DNA of 64,000 bases, taken from assembly GCF_000783395.1 (NCBI RefSeq), contig NZ_JSFK01000016.1:1-64000 (forward strand). Direction: 5' to 3'. The DNA is from Pseudomonas chlororaphis. Lineage in GTDB: Bacteria; Pseudomonadota; Gammaproteobacteria; Pseudomonadales; Pseudomonadaceae. Of this stretch, positions 32,433 to 44,400 are shown piece by piece (positions within the stretch are counted from its first letter, which is position 1; every line of letters starts with the position of its first letter). The notes under the pieces were generated by a model. The model did no database searches, was not told the origin of the DNA, and saw only the letters and a program-made list of their open reading frames with translations. A program made the position numbers and the translations under genes.

Positions 32433-33178
32433 CGCTGACTCTGGGCACCGCCCTGCTGCACTTGCCGTCGGTGCAGGCTGCTGAAGAACTGCCCGCGGCG
32501 ATCAAGCAGATCGAAGCCAAAGGCGCGAAAATCGTCGGCCAGTTCGACGCCCCCGATGGCCTGCGCGGGTATGCGGCGCAGTATCAGAATCGCGGCATGG
32601 CGCTGTACCTGACCCCGGATGGCAAACACGTTTTACTCGGTAATATGTACGACGCCGACGGTAAGGACTTGAGCAGCGAGCCGCTGCAAAAACTGGTTTA
32701 CGCGCCGATGGCCAAGGAAGTCTGGGCCAAGTTCGAGGCAAGTAACTGGATTCAGGACGGCAACAAGGATGCACCGCGCACCGTGTACCTGTTCAGCGAT
32801 CCGAACTGCCCGTACTGCAACATGTTCTGGGAACAGGCGCGGCCGTGGGTCAAGGCCGGCAAGGTGCAGCTGCGGCACATCATGGTTGGCATCATCCGCG
32901 AGGACAGCCCGGGCAAGTCCGCCGCGTTGCTGGCCGCGAAAGATCCGGCCAAGGCCCTGGAGGATCACGAAAAAGCAGGCAAGGGCAGCTCGCTCAAAGC
33001 GCTGAAAGACATTCCGACGTCCGTGCAGACCAAACTGGCAGCGAACATGCAGTTGATGGAAGACCTGGATTTGCAGGCGACGCCGGCGATTTTCTACATG
33101 GATGACAAGGGTGAGTTGCAACAGCAACAAGGCGCGCCTTCGCCGGACAAGTTGGTGAAGATTCTCGGCCCCAAGTAA
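32408..33178 (+). CDS. dsbG: Periplasmic disulfide isomerase/reductase DsbG
   Basis: A 256-residue DsbC/DsbG-family protein: signal peptide (1-24, ending VQAA), N-terminal dimerisation domain and thioredoxin domain with FSDPNCPYC (Cys134, Cys137). The cis-Pro loop is ATPAIFY. DsbG repairs or protects cysteines in the periplasm and is kept reduced by DsbD. AAGGAAACTGCC precedes the ATG, inside the 3' end of the upstream gene. A small hairpin (33190-33207) follows the stop. Together with the two genes before it, it forms a complete periplasmic thiol-reduction set. Confidence 0.92.
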   Translation: MPRLRHLLTLTLGTALLHLPSVQAAEELPAAIKQIEAKGAKIVGQFDAPDGLRGYAAQYQNRGMALYLTPDGKHVLLGNMYDADGKDLSSEPLQKLVYAPMAKEVWAKFEASNWIQDGNKDAPRTVYLFSDPNCPYCNMFWEQARPWVKAGKVQLRHIMVGIIREDSPGKSAALLAAKDPAKALEDHEKAGKGSSLKALKDIPTSVQTKLAANMQLMEDLDLQATPAIFYMDDKGELQQQQGAPSPDKLVKILGPK

Positions 33179-33211
33179 CGATTACTGGCTCCCGCCTCAG
33201 TGCGGGAACCA

Positions 33212-34240
33212 TCAATATTCGCTTCGGCCGATAATGTCCTCCAGATACTCCGTTGTCCTCTGCTCTTTCAGGAACGTCGTAACCTCAGCGATCCACTGTT
33301 GATCCGACGCGATGCCCGCCCAGGCGTGCGTACCCGCCCAGTGATAGGGACGATCATCAAAGGTGCTGATCAGCGCCTGATTCAATGTTCGCACATCAAA
33401 ATCCGGATTTTTTGCGCTTTGCATCATCAGTGAGCTGAACACTCGCTGTTGTGTGTCTTCGCACAATTTGACCTGCCGGGCCTCTGTGGAGCTCAAAACG
33501 ATAAAGTCGGGCTTGATGCCCTCGTCGAGCGCTGCCTGCAACCGGTAGTGGCCATCGATGATCACGTACGAGCACAACGCGCCCACATACCAGAGCAAGA
33601 TGGGCGGCAAGCTGCCTTCCCTGGCTTTTTTACGCCACCATTTCATCCGGCCTGCCAATGGATCCACCGTGTGCAAGCCGATCAGATGACCCAGATCCCA
33701 ATCGAGCCAATGCACGGTTTGCGGCTGCACATTGTCGAGAATGCCGTCACCGCGCGCGTACCATTTCGGCAAATGGCTGGAAGCTTCTGCAGGCGTTGAG
33801 AAATACCAGCCCTTTGCGCCTTCGCCGTAGGTATAGCGGGCAGCAGCGGGCAGCAGAGGACGCGCCACCCAATGGCCGGGATAGAGAAAGTCCGCCTGAT
33901 TATCCATCAACCTGTTGATGAAATAACGGCACCAGTGGCGGATGCGCTCATCAGGGGGTAAATCAAAATGTTCCTGAACGTCAGCCGCACCAATGGCAGG
34001 AACCGGTGACGAGTCCAGTTGAGTGGACTGCGGATTGCGAACCAGCCACGCACCGTAATACGAGGTGGCGATGGTGCCCCAAAACAACGGGATGTCGTTG
34101 AGCATCAGCTTCATCCGACCGTTATTACCGCTCTGCAGATGCAGCGGAGGTTTGGCTGATTTCGCTCGTTTGACTTCAACGCTCAAGCCGGCCCACTTGT
34201 CCTCAAGATCCTTGAGATCGCGCCAGTAAAATTGCTCCAC
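33212..34240 (-). CDS. Orphan protein with ParB/sulfiredoxin-like motif, function unknown
   Basis: A 342-residue soluble protein I cannot name. It has no signal peptide or membrane segment. Residues about 212-245 contain LPPILLWYVGALCSYVIIDGHYRLQAALDEGIKP; the IDGHYRLQAA part is the ParB/Srx-fold nucleotide-binding motif (GxxR type). The N-terminal half is rich in Trp and Tyr. The start is GTG with AAGGGA 5 bases upstream. It is a single gene between dsbG (convergent) and the hydrolase. It could be an NTP-using enzyme or DNA-binding protein. No partner gene is adjacent. Confidence 0.7.
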   Translation of the reverse strand: MEQFYWRDLKDLEDKWAGLSVEVKRAKSAKPPLHLQSGNNGRMKLMLNDIPLFWGTIATSYYGAWLVRNPQSTQLDSSPVPAIGAADVQEHFDLPPDERIRHWCRYFINRLMDNQADFLYPGHWVARPLLPAAARYTYGEGAKGWYFSTPAEASSHLPKWYARGDGILDNVQPQTVHWLDWDLGHLIGLHTVDPLAGRMKWWRKKAREGSLPPILLWYVGALCSYVIIDGHYRLQAALDEGIKPDFIVLSSTEARQVKLCEDTQQRVFSSLMMQSAKNPDFDVRTLNQALISTFDDRPYHWAGTHAWAGIASDQQWIAEVTTFLKEQRTTEYLEDIIGRSEY

Positions 34241-34327
34241 ATCAGTCCCTTAATGATTGTCTTTGCGGGCGGCAGTATCTCAGATTTCAGCTTTGCGGTG
34301 CCTGGGCTGGCCCCATCGGCGGATCTG

Positions 34328-34416
34328 CGCGCGAAGCCGGCTCGCTCCTGCTTTTAGCCGCGCGTCCTCAGTCAGGGTGCGGTCGAGTATCGGAGCGAGC
34401 TTGCCCGCGAAGTGCG
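34328..34416. repeat. Degenerate REPIN
   Basis: Weakly conserved arms at 34328-34351 (GCGAAGCCGGCTCGCTCCTGC) and 34389-34416 (CGGAGCGAGCTTGCCCGCGAAG). It abuts the stop codon of the hydrolase gene at 34418. Confidence 0.6.
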
Positions 34417-34417
34417 A

Positions 34418-35242
34418 TTACCCGGTAATTCGGTTGCGCTCGCTGAGGAAGGTAAACAACGCCTCGGTGACAAACTGCGGATTCTCCAGATTCGAGATAT
34501 GCCCCGCATCCGGCACCAACACCCACGGGCAACCGATCAACTCAGCCATTTCCTGCGCTTCCGACGGTGGTCGCGGCTTGTCCTGATCGCCGCACATTAC
34601 CAGCGTGGTCGCCGCATTCAACTTGCCCAACCGTGGCAACAAGTCATCACGGCCAAAGGTGATGCGCCCCATCGGTACGATGCTTTCGCGTAACCGATCC
34701 GACGAGTATGCCGCCAGTTTCGCGCGAAATTCCTGATACAGCGCCGACTGCGGATCGATGCCCGGGCGGAAGAAGATCGGCACGACGATATCCAGTAGTT
34801 GCTCGGAGATTTCGCCGGTTTCCTCAATTTGCTTGAACAGCGAGAAGTAGTACTGACGTGTAGGCTCAGGCTCGACACCAACGTAGGTGTCCATCAGCAC
34901 CAGACCGTTGATGCGCTGCGGTGCCGACAACGCCAGACGTACGCCCCACATGCCGCCGACCGACAGGCCAACCAGCGTGACGCGGTCGATATCCAGATGA
35001 TCGAGCAGGGCTTGCGCCTGACGGGCAATGTCGTCCAGAGATGTAGTGTCCTCAGGTAACCGTCCCGATTCGCCATGGCCCCACAGATCCAGTGCAATCA
35101 CCCGGTAATGCGGCGATAACGCGGCAATCTGCGGCGCCCACATGGCCTGGTCCCACAGATAACTGCCGGCCAGCAATACCGCCGGACCGGAGCCTTGATC
35201 AAGGTAATGCAGCGCTTGTCCGTCAACTGTGAAGAAGGGCAT
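34418..35242 (-). CDS. Alpha/beta-fold hydrolase
   Basis: A 274-residue alpha/beta hydrolase. The nucleophile elbow is LVGLSVGGMWG (Ser at about 96), the catalytic His is in PDAGHISNLENP, and an acid Asp precedes in VMCGDQDKPRPP. The N-terminal region FTVDGQALHYLDQGSGPAVLLAGSYLWD has Gly-Ser-Tyr in the oxyanion loop. The closest groups are 3-oxoadipate enol-lactonase-like hydrolases, but no aromatic genes are near. ATG 35242 is chosen (CAGGTGA upstream); the frame continues upstream through a REPIN and should not be used. A terminator between pvdL and this gene suggests it is not in the pvdL transcript. Confidence 0.85.
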   Translation of the reverse strand: MPFFTVDGQALHYLDQGSGPAVLLAGSYLWDQAMWAPQIAALSPHYRVIALDLWGHGESGRLPEDTTSLDDIARQAQALLDHLDIDRVTLVGLSVGGMWGVRLALSAPQRINGLVLMDTYVGVEPEPTRQYYFSLFKQIEETGEISEQLLDIVVPIFFRPGIDPQSALYQEFRAKLAAYSSDRLRESIVPMGRITFGRDDLLPRLGKLNAATTLVMCGDQDKPRPPSEAQEMAELIGCPWVLVPDAGHISNLENPQFVTEALFTFLSERNRITG

Positions 35243-35257
35243 CGATTCACCTGCGCG

Positions 35258-35292
35258 GTAAAAAAGAGAACCGGCAGACTGAGCTGCCGGTT
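35258..35292 (-). terminator. Intrinsic terminator downstream of pvdL
   Basis: On the minus strand AACCGGCAG (35284-35292) pairs with CTGCCGGTT (35269-35277), followed by CTCTTTTTT. It lies after the REPIN, about 180 bp past the pvdL stop and 16 bp before the hydrolase start codon. Confidence 0.75.
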
Positions 35293-35355
35293 GCTGATCG
35301 TCAATCGGGCAAATGTCTAAAAATGTTCCTGTTGAATCTGTTGAATGCACTGACG

Positions 35356-35451
35356 CCATCGCTGGCAAGCCAGCTCCCACAGGTTCTAGAGTGAACACAA
35401 AATTTGTGATCATGTTCGATTACTGTGGGAGCTGGCTTGCCAGCGATGAGG
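35356..35451. repeat. REPIN (GCTGGCTTGCCAGC type) after pvdL
   Basis: Arms 35356-35383 and 35423-35451 are near-perfect inverted copies. It lies between the pvdL stop and its terminator and may protect the 3' end of the very long transcript. Confidence 0.86.
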
Positions 35452-35471
35452 CCGTACAGACACCGAAAAAA

Positions 35472-38400
35472 CTACAGCCCCTCCAGCTCCGCCATCAAAT
35501 CATTCAACCGATCAACCTTCTCTTCGGTGATATCACTCGCCGCCAGCCCATCAATGTACTCGGCCAGTTCCTCCACCGTGCTGCACTCGAACATCGCCCG
35601 CAGTGGCACGTCGCGCTGCAGGGTTTTCTGCACCCGCGAAGCGATCTGCGTGGCCAGCAACGAATGCCCGCCCAACTCGAAGAAGTTGTCGCGTACACCG
35701 ACCTGCTCGACCTTTAACACCTCGGCCCAAATGTCGGCGAGGGTCTGCTCCAGCTCATTGCGCGGCGCCAGATAATCCTGACTTTGCAACTGGCCGATCT
35801 CCAACGCCGGCAGCGCTTTGCGATCGAGTTTGCCGTTGGCATTCAGCGGCAACTGATCGAGCCACAACCAGTGCAGCGGCACCATGTATTCCGGCAGTTC
35901 GGCGCGCAGGCGCTGCTTGATCCGCTCCAGGCGTTCGCTCGGATTGAGTGCCGAATCGGCCGCCACCAGATAGCCGACCAAGTGTTTGCCGTTGACGCCT
36001 TCCTGCACCCCGACAGCGCCATCACGTACTTCCGGCTGTTCATGCAGGCGCGCTTCGATTTCACCCAACTCGATGCGGTAACCGCGAATCTTCACCTGAT
36101 GGTCAACCCGGCCAACGTACTCCAGCACACCGTCGCTGCGACGCCGCGCCAGGTCACCGGTGCGATACAGACGCTCGCCCGGCGCACCGAACGGGTTCGG
36201 CACAAACACCGGCGCAGTGCGCAGCGGATCGCTGACATAACCGCGACCGACGCCCGTCCCCGCCACACACAACTCACCCACCGCACCCAGCGGCACCAGC
36301 TCCAGCGCGCCATCGACCAGATAGAGCAAGTTGTTGTCGGTCGGCGTACCGATCGGCAAATAACTGCCGCGCGTCGACGCCAGGTCGACACGGAAGAACG
36401 CCACGTCATCCGAGCATTCCGCCGGGCCATAAGCGTTGACCAGACCGATATCCGGGTAACGCAGCAGCCATTGGTGCGCCAGTTCCGGCGGCATTGCCTC
36501 ACCGGTCGGCAGCATCCAGCGCAGGCCATCCAGACTCAGGCGATCCGAGGCGAGCATGCCCTGAATCAGCGACGGCACGCTCTCCAGCACGGTGATGCCC
36601 TGCGCCTGCACATGCACCAGCAATCCTTGCGGATCGTGGGCGATGGTGTTCGGCACGATGTCCACCCGTGCGCCGAACAGCGGTGCGGCAAGGAACTGCC
36701 AGACCGAAATATCGAAGCTTTGCGAAGCGGTCTGTGCGATGACATCGGCGTCGCTCAGGTGCAGATACGGCACCTTGCTCAACTGGTTATTGAGCATGCC
36801 GCGCTGCTCGACCATCACGCCTTTTGGCAGGCCGGTCGAGCCCGAGGTGTAGATCACGTAGGCGAGGTTGTCCGGGCCGCTGTAAATGCCCAAGTCCTGC
36901 GCCGAAATCGCCGCTGCTTGAATCTCTTCCCACACCAGCAAGCGCGGGCGATTGGCGCAGCTGAATTCATCCAGCAAGGTCTGCGCCTGTTCAAAGCATG
37001 TTTTAGAGCAGACCAGCACCGGCGTGCGGCTCAGCTCGATAATGCGCTGCAGACGCTGGCTCGGCAGGCCCGGATCCAATGGCAGGTAACCCGCGCCAGC
37101 CTTGAAGCTGCCGATGATCATGCCAAGCAGATCAAGGTTACGTTCGCCGAGTAACGCCACCGGTTGATCCATCTGCACACCCGCAGCGACCAGTGCATGG
37201 CCGAGACGGTTGGCGTTGTGGTTCAGCTCGGCGTAGCTCTGTTGCTGATCAAGGCACGTCGCGGCGATACGCTGCGGATGCGCAGCGACCTGCGCTTCGA
37301 ACAGCGCAACGTAGCTCTGCTCCAGCGGATAATCGTGGGCACTCTGGTTGCAACCGTGGAGCAGGAAGTCCTGTTCCTCGACGCCCAGCAGTGGCAGATC
37401 GGCCATGTCGCCATGGAAGCCATCGACCAGCGCCAGCAGCAAACGCTTGAACTCGCCGAGCATGCGTTCGATGGTCGACTCGTCGAAATAACGCTGGTCA
37501 TACGACAGGTGCAGACCGAGGTCATCGCCCGGGTAGCACACCGCTGTCAGCGGGAAGTTGGTGTGGGTACGACCGGAGTCCGAGGTCGCATTCAGGCTCT
37601 GCGCCCGATCCAGCACCGAGACTTCCACCGGCGCGTTTTCGAAGACGAACAGGCTGTCGAACAGCGGCTGGCCTTTCGGCAGTTCGCTTTGTTCCTGAAT
37701 GTTCACCAGCGGCAGGTATTCGTACTCGCGCAACTGCATGTTGCTGTCGAGCAAAGCACTGAGCCACTGACGCACACTGCTGCGCTGATCGTCCTCAGGC
37801 ATTTTCACCCGCAGGGCGATGCTGTTGATGAACAGCCCGACAGTACGCTGCATTTCCGGCATTTCCACCGGACGCCCGGCCACGGTCACGCCGAAGAGTA
37901 CATCGCGATCGCCGCTCATGCGCCGCAGCACCAAGGCCCACGCTGCTTGAGCAAAAGTGTTGATGGTCAGTTGATGGGCCTGCGCCAGTTCCCGCAGGCG
38001 TGCACCGTCCTCGACATCGAGGCGGGTGTAGCGGTCGCCGACGACCATGCCGCCGCTTTCACCGGCGTGTTCACGCAGGAACGGACGGTCGCTCGGAATC
38101 GGCGTAGTACGCTCAAACCCTTGCAGGTTCTGCTGCCACCACTGCCGCGCTTCGGCCAGGCTCTGGCGTTGCAGCCAGCCGATGTAATCGCGATAACGCG
38201 GCGGCACGGCGAGTTGCGCTTCACGCCCCTCACCCAGCGCGGTGTAAATCTCGAAGAAGTCATTCATCAGCAACGAACGGCACCAGGCATCGATGAGGAT
38301 GTGGTGGTTGCTCATCATGAACCAGTAACGCGCTGCGCCGACCTTGATCAGGCGCAGGTGGAACGGTGCCTGTTTGAGCAGATCGAAACCGGCCTCGCGC

Positions 38401-41400
38401 TCGCTTTTCAGCAGCGCTTGCAGCTTCGGTTCCTGTTCGGTTTCAGCGATGGCGCTCCAATCCAGATACTCGATCGGCGTGCGACCCGGGGTGTGAATCA
38501 CTTGCAGCATGTCTTCGCCGACGTTCCAGCAGAACGACGCGCGCAACGCTTCGTGACGGGCGATCACCGCTTGCCAGGCCTCGGCGAAACGCTCGGCGTC
38601 GAGTTCGCTGTTGATGCGGTAGCGATCCTGCATGTAGTACAGACCGGTGCCCGGTTCGAGCAGGGTGTGCAGCAACATGCCTTCCTGCATCGGCGTCAGC
38701 GGATAGACGTCTTCGATGTGCGCGGCCGGCACCGGCAAGGCATCGAGTTGCGCCTGAGTCAGTCTGGCCAGCGGGAAGTCCGACGGCGTCAGGCCACCGG
38801 CCTCGTCTTGCAGGCAATGGGCGATCAGGCTTTGCAGCTCGCCGAGGTAAGCGTCGGCCAGATCGTTGATGGTTTGCGCGTCGTAACGCTCGGCGCTGAA
38901 GGTCCAGCGCAGGAGCAATTCACCGCCATAGACCTGACTGTCGATGCTCAGTTCGTTCGGCAATGGCGCCTGCGGATCGTGGGCGGCACCGACCGGCTCG
39001 TCCAGCGGACGGAACAGCGTATCACTGCCGAAACTCTGGTCGAACTGGCCGAGGTAGTTGAACGTGACCGGCGCGTTCGGCAGCGCGGCCATGCTGCGCT
39101 GGCTGAGATCATCGGCGAGATAACGCAGCACGCCATAACCCAGACCTTTGTGCGGCACCGCGCGCAATTGCTCCTTGATTGCCTTGATCGAAGCGCCCTG
39201 CCCGGCAGCCTCTTCGATGTTGTGCGGGGTCAGGCGCAGCGGATAAGCGCTGGTGAACCAGCCGACGGTTCGAGTCAGATCGATCTCGTCGAACAGGGTT
39301 TCGCGACCGTGGCCTTCCAGTTGAACCAGCGCCGACGGCTGACCGCTCCAGCGGCAGAGTACGCGGGCCAATGCGGTCAGCAGCAAGTCATTGACCTGCG
39401 TGCGGTAGGCGGCTGGTGCCTGTTGCAGCAACTGTTTGGTGTGCTCGGCGTCGAGCCGCACGCTGACGGTTTGCGCGTGACGATTGTGCTGACCGCCCTG
39501 CGGGTTTTCGCATGGCAGATCAGCGTTCGGGCCAGCCAGTTGGGTCTGCCACCAGTTGAGTTCTTCGCGCAGGGATTCGCTGCCGGCGTAGGCTTGCAAA
39601 CGCGCGGCCCAGTCTTTGAAGGCACTGGTTTTCGCTGGCAGTTTCACCGCTTGGTCGGCCTCAAGTTGGCGGTAAACGGTTTGCACATCGTCGAGCAATA
39701 CGCGCCACGACACGCCGTCGACCACCAAGTGATGGATCGCGATAAACAGGCGTTGTTGACCTTCAGGGCCGTCGACCAGCAAGGCGCGAACCAGCGGGCC
39801 GTTTTCCAGATCGAGGCTGCGTTGCGCATCAGCGAACAGCGCTTCGCACTTGTCCATCGAGGTCACGCGCACTTGCCACAGCACGGCTGCATCGGACACC
39901 GGTTGGTGCATGGCTTGCCACCCGCCGTTGGCCTCGGTGAAGCGCAGGCGCAAGGCGTCATGCTGCTCGATCACCGCCAACAACGCCTGCTCCAGACGAT
40001 GCGGTTCGAGGGTCACGGTCGGTTCCAGCAGCAGCGCCTGGTTCCAGTGCTGACGCTCAGGAATATCGGTGTCGAAGAACCAGTGCTGAATCGGCGTCAG
40101 GCGCGATTCACCCGACACCAGACCTTGCTCGGCCGTGACCTGCTCAGTGCGGCTGGCCACAGCGGCCAAAGTCTGCACAGACTGATGCTGGAACAGATCG
40201 CGCGGGCTGAAATGAATGCCCTGCTGCCGTGCGCGGCTGACCACTTGGATTGACAGAATCGAATCGCCACCGAGTTCGAAGAAGTTGTCGTTGAGGCCGA
40301 CCTGCTCGACGTTGAGCACTTCGCACCAGATCTGCGCCAGGGTCTGTTCCAGCTCATTACTTGGGGCAACGTAGTCCTGACGATTCAACTCAGGATCCGG
40401 CGCCGGCAACGCGCGGCGGTCGAGTTTGCCGTTGGCGGTCAGCGGCATGCTCGCCAGCAGAATCAGATGCGTCGGCACCATGTAATCCGGCAATTGTGCC
40501 TTGAGGTGCGCCTTCAGCGCGTCGCGCAGTTCAGCCTGTCTGGCTTGGCTTTGCTCGGCGACTTCAGTCACCAGATAGCCGACCAGTTGTTTGCCGCTTG
40601 GTGCATCGAGTGCAAGCACCACGGCTTCGCGGATCGAATCATGATCGAGCAGACGGGTTTCGATTTCGCCGAGTTCGATACGGAATCCACGGATTTTTAC
40701 CTGATGGTCGATCCGGCCCAGGTATTCCACCAAACCATCGGCGCGCTGGCGCACCAGATCGCCGGTGCGGTACATGCGCCCGCCATCAGTGGCAAACGGG
40801 TCAGCGACAAAACGTTCGGCGGTAATGCCCGGGCGATCGTGATAAGCCTGCGCCAGACCGGCGCCGCCGACGAACAACTCACCGGTCGCACCTTGTGGCA
40901 CCAGCGCCAGATCGGCGTCGAGAATGTACGCCACGCGCGCACCGATCACGCTGCCGATCGGCACACTGCCGGCACCCTCTTCCAGTACCTCCGGCGCCAG
41001 ACTGGCCAGTGGCATGACCACGGTTTCCGTCGGGCCGTAAGCGTTGAAGAACATCGCCGGTTTGAACGCCGCGCGAATCCGTTGCAGGTGTTCACCGGTC
41101 AACGCCTCGCCGCCGGTGATGATCATCCGCACCGGGAGGATTTCGTTTTGCGTCGAGAGGAACTGCGCCAACTGGCTGCCGTAGCTCGGGGTGAAACCGA
41201 GCACGTTGATTTTATGCGTGCGGATCAAACCGCAGATTTCTTCCGCGTCCCACTGACCCTGCGCACGCAACACTACCTGCGCACCGCTGAGCAACGGCAC
41301 CAGCAGACGCTCGGTCGCGGCATCGAAGTTGATCGAATAGAAATGCAGTTCGCAGTCGTCCGGGCGCATGCCGAAACGCTCGATCACGGCTTGGCAGTGC

Positions 41401-44400
41401 ATGGCGATTTCGCCGTGGGAGACCACCACGCCTTTCGGCTTGCCGGTCGAACCCGAGGTGTAAATCAGGTAGGCCTGATGTTGCGGCAGGCTGATAAATG
41501 GCAGCTCACTAGCCGGGTAAGCGGCGAGTGCCGCGCTGTCCTCCTCCAGGCACCAGCGCGCCACGCTTGGCGGCAGATCGCCGAGAGCATTGAACATCGC
41601 GCGATCGCTGAGCAGCAGACCAATGCGGCTGTCTTCGATCATGTAGTGCAGACGGTCGAGCGGGTATTCCGGGTCCAACGGCACGTACGCACCGCCAGCC
41701 TTGAGAACCGCCAGCAGGCCGATGACCATTTCCAGCGAACGCTCCAGCGCCAGACCGACCCGCACTTGCGGGCCGACACCACGCTCTCGCAGGGCCCAGG
41801 CCAGACGATTGGCGCGGGCGTCGAGCTCAGCGTAGCTCAGGGTCTGCCCGGCGAAAGTCAGGGCCGGTGCGTCTTTGCGCGCCAGCGCTTGTTCGGCGAA
41901 CAGGTGATGGATGCACTGGTCGAGACGATGCTCGCCCGGCTCGATGCCGAGGTTGTCGAGCAAGTGCTGTTGCTCCGGCGCGTCCAACAGCGGCAGTTCG
42001 CTGAGACGTTGTTGCGGATCGGCGATCAACGCTTCGAGCAGATTGCGCCAATGTTTGGCCATGCGCGCGATGGTCGGCTCATCGAACAGATCGGTGCTGT
42101 AAGTCAGGCAGCAACCGAGGCGATGGTCGAGGTCGGTGACTTCCAGATTGAGGTCGAACTTGGTCGCCCGCGCATCGTTGGCCAGGTACTCGACGGTCAT
42201 ACCGGCAAGCATGCGGCTCTGCTGGAATTCCCAGCGTTGCACGTTGCACATCACCTGGAACAACGGGTTGTACGCGGCACTGCGCGGCGGCTGCAAGGCT
42301 TCAACCAGATGATCGAACGGCAGATCCTGATGAGACTGGCCTTCGATCACAGTGTGGCGCACCTGCTCGAACAGTTCGCCGACCGACATCATGCCGTCGA
42401 GCTGGCAACGCAGTACTTGAGTGTTGAGGAACGCACCGATCAGCCCTTCGCTTTCCGGACGGATGCGGTTGGCCACTGGCGCGCCGATGCGCAGATCGGT
42501 CTGGCCGCTGTAGCGGTAAAGCAGGGTGGCGAGTGCGGCGGTCATGGTCATGAACAGGGTCAGACCGTTTTGCGCATTGAATGCACGAACCCGCGCCGCG
42601 AGGTCGTCGCTCAGATCAAAACGGAACAGTTCGCCCTGATGGCTCTGTACCGGTGGACGCGGACGGTCGCCCGGCAGCTCCAGTAGCGGATGTTCGCGAC
42701 CGAGTTGCGCGGTCCAGTAGTCGAGTTGACGCTGACGCTCGCCGGATTCCAGCCAGTTGCGCTGCCAGACGCTGTAGTCGAGGTACTGCACCGGCAGCGG
42801 CTCGAGCGGCGAATCGCGATCATCGACAAACGCTTCGTACAGCGCACTGAGTTCGCGGGCGAAGATGTCCATCGCCCAGCCTTCGGTGACGATGTGGTGC
42901 AGGGTCAGGACGAAGTAATGCTCTTGCTCAGCGGTTTTCACCAGGCAGGCGCGCAGCAGCGGGCCGGTTTCCAGATCGAACGGCAGGTGCGCTTCTTCGT
43001 CGGCGAATTGCTGAACCTTTTGCTCGCGCACATCAGCGGCGAACTTGGAGAAATCCTTCCAGTTCATGCGCACGCCGGTCTCGGCATGCACCTGCTGACG
43101 CGCAACGCCGTCGACACTCGGGAACGTGGTGCGCAGGGTTTCGTGACGCAGGATCAGCGCTTGCAACGCCGACTCGAAACGCTCGACATGCAACACGCCA
43201 CGCAGACGCGCCATGCCGCCGACGTTGTACGCCGGGCTGTCCGGTTCCATTTGCCAGAGGAACCACATGCGCTGTTGCGAATACGACAACGGCACCGCTT
43301 GGCTGCGATCAACCTTGTCGATCGGCGGCTGCTTGTTGGTGCGGCCGCTGGCCTGGATCAAACGGATCTGCTCGGCGAAATCACCGAGTTCGCTGTGCTC
43401 GAACAAGGCGCGCAACGGCAGTTCGACGTCGCAGGCCTGACGGCTGCGCGAGATGATTTGCGTGGCCAGCAGCGAGTGACCGCCGAGAGCGAAGAAGTCG
43501 TCGCGCAGACCGACTTGGGTAAGGCCAAGGACTTCGCGCCAGATCGCGGCGATCTGCTGTTGCAGTTCGGTGACCGGCTCGACGTGTTCGCGCACTTGCC
43601 ATTGCGGCTCGGGCAAGGCGCGGCGGTCGAGTTTGCCGCTTGGGCTTAGCGGCATTGCATCCAGACGCATCAGTTGCGCCGGGACCATGTATTCCGGCAG
43701 CTCGGCGGCCAGCGCGGCTTTCAGGCGAGCACTTTGCTCGTCAGGATTTTCACTGGCATCAGTCGCGGTGAAGTAGCCGATCAGCTGTGCGCCGGCAGCC
43801 GTTTCGCGCACCAGCACCACGGCTTGGGCGACGCCGTCCTGGGCGAGCAGACGCGCTTCGATTTCTTCCGGTTCAACGCGGAAGCCACGCAGTTTGACCT
43901 GCTGATCGAGGCGGCCGAGGTATTCGATCACGCCGTCGGAGGTCCAGCGCGCACGGTCGCCAGTGCGGTACAGACGGGCGCCCTGCTCGCCCAGCGGATC
44001 GACGACAAAACGCTCTGCGGTCAACGATGGACGGCCGAGGTAACCGCGAGCCAGACCGATGCCGCTGATGCACAACTCCCCCGGCACACCGGCCGGCACT
44101 GGATTGAGATCGGCATCGAGAACGCGGCAGATCACATTGCCCAGCGGTCGGCCAATCGGCGAGCGCTCGCCATCGGCGGTGGTGCAATGCCAATGGGTGA
44201 CGTTGATCGCGGTTTCGGTCGGGCCGTAACGGTTGTGTAATTGCACCGCCGGCAGTTGCGCCAACACGCGGTTGCGCAGTTCGGCCGGCAGCGCTTCACC
44301 GCCGGAGAAAACCCGGCGCAGGCTGGTGCATTCGGCGCTCAGCGGTTCGTCGATGAACAGCGAGAGCAGTGGCGGTACAAAGTGCAGCGTGGTCACGCCG

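Noticed and set aside
33190..33207. Intrinsic terminator after dsbG
   Set aside because: The stem is only about six base pairs and no T-run follows, so I note it only as a weak hairpin.
34418..35413. Longer start of the alpha/beta hydrolase through the REPIN
   Set aside because: ATG 35242 has a good ribosome binding site and gives the family N-terminus, and a terminator lies between the REPIN and that start. In fpvD, by contrast, no later start exists.
37164..40253. Very long plus-strand open frame of about 1029 codons opposite pvdL, and another at 40467-42686
   Set aside because: They lie wholly antisense to NRPS domains with clear motifs. Their translations show no recognisable domains and follow from the high GC third positions of pvdL.
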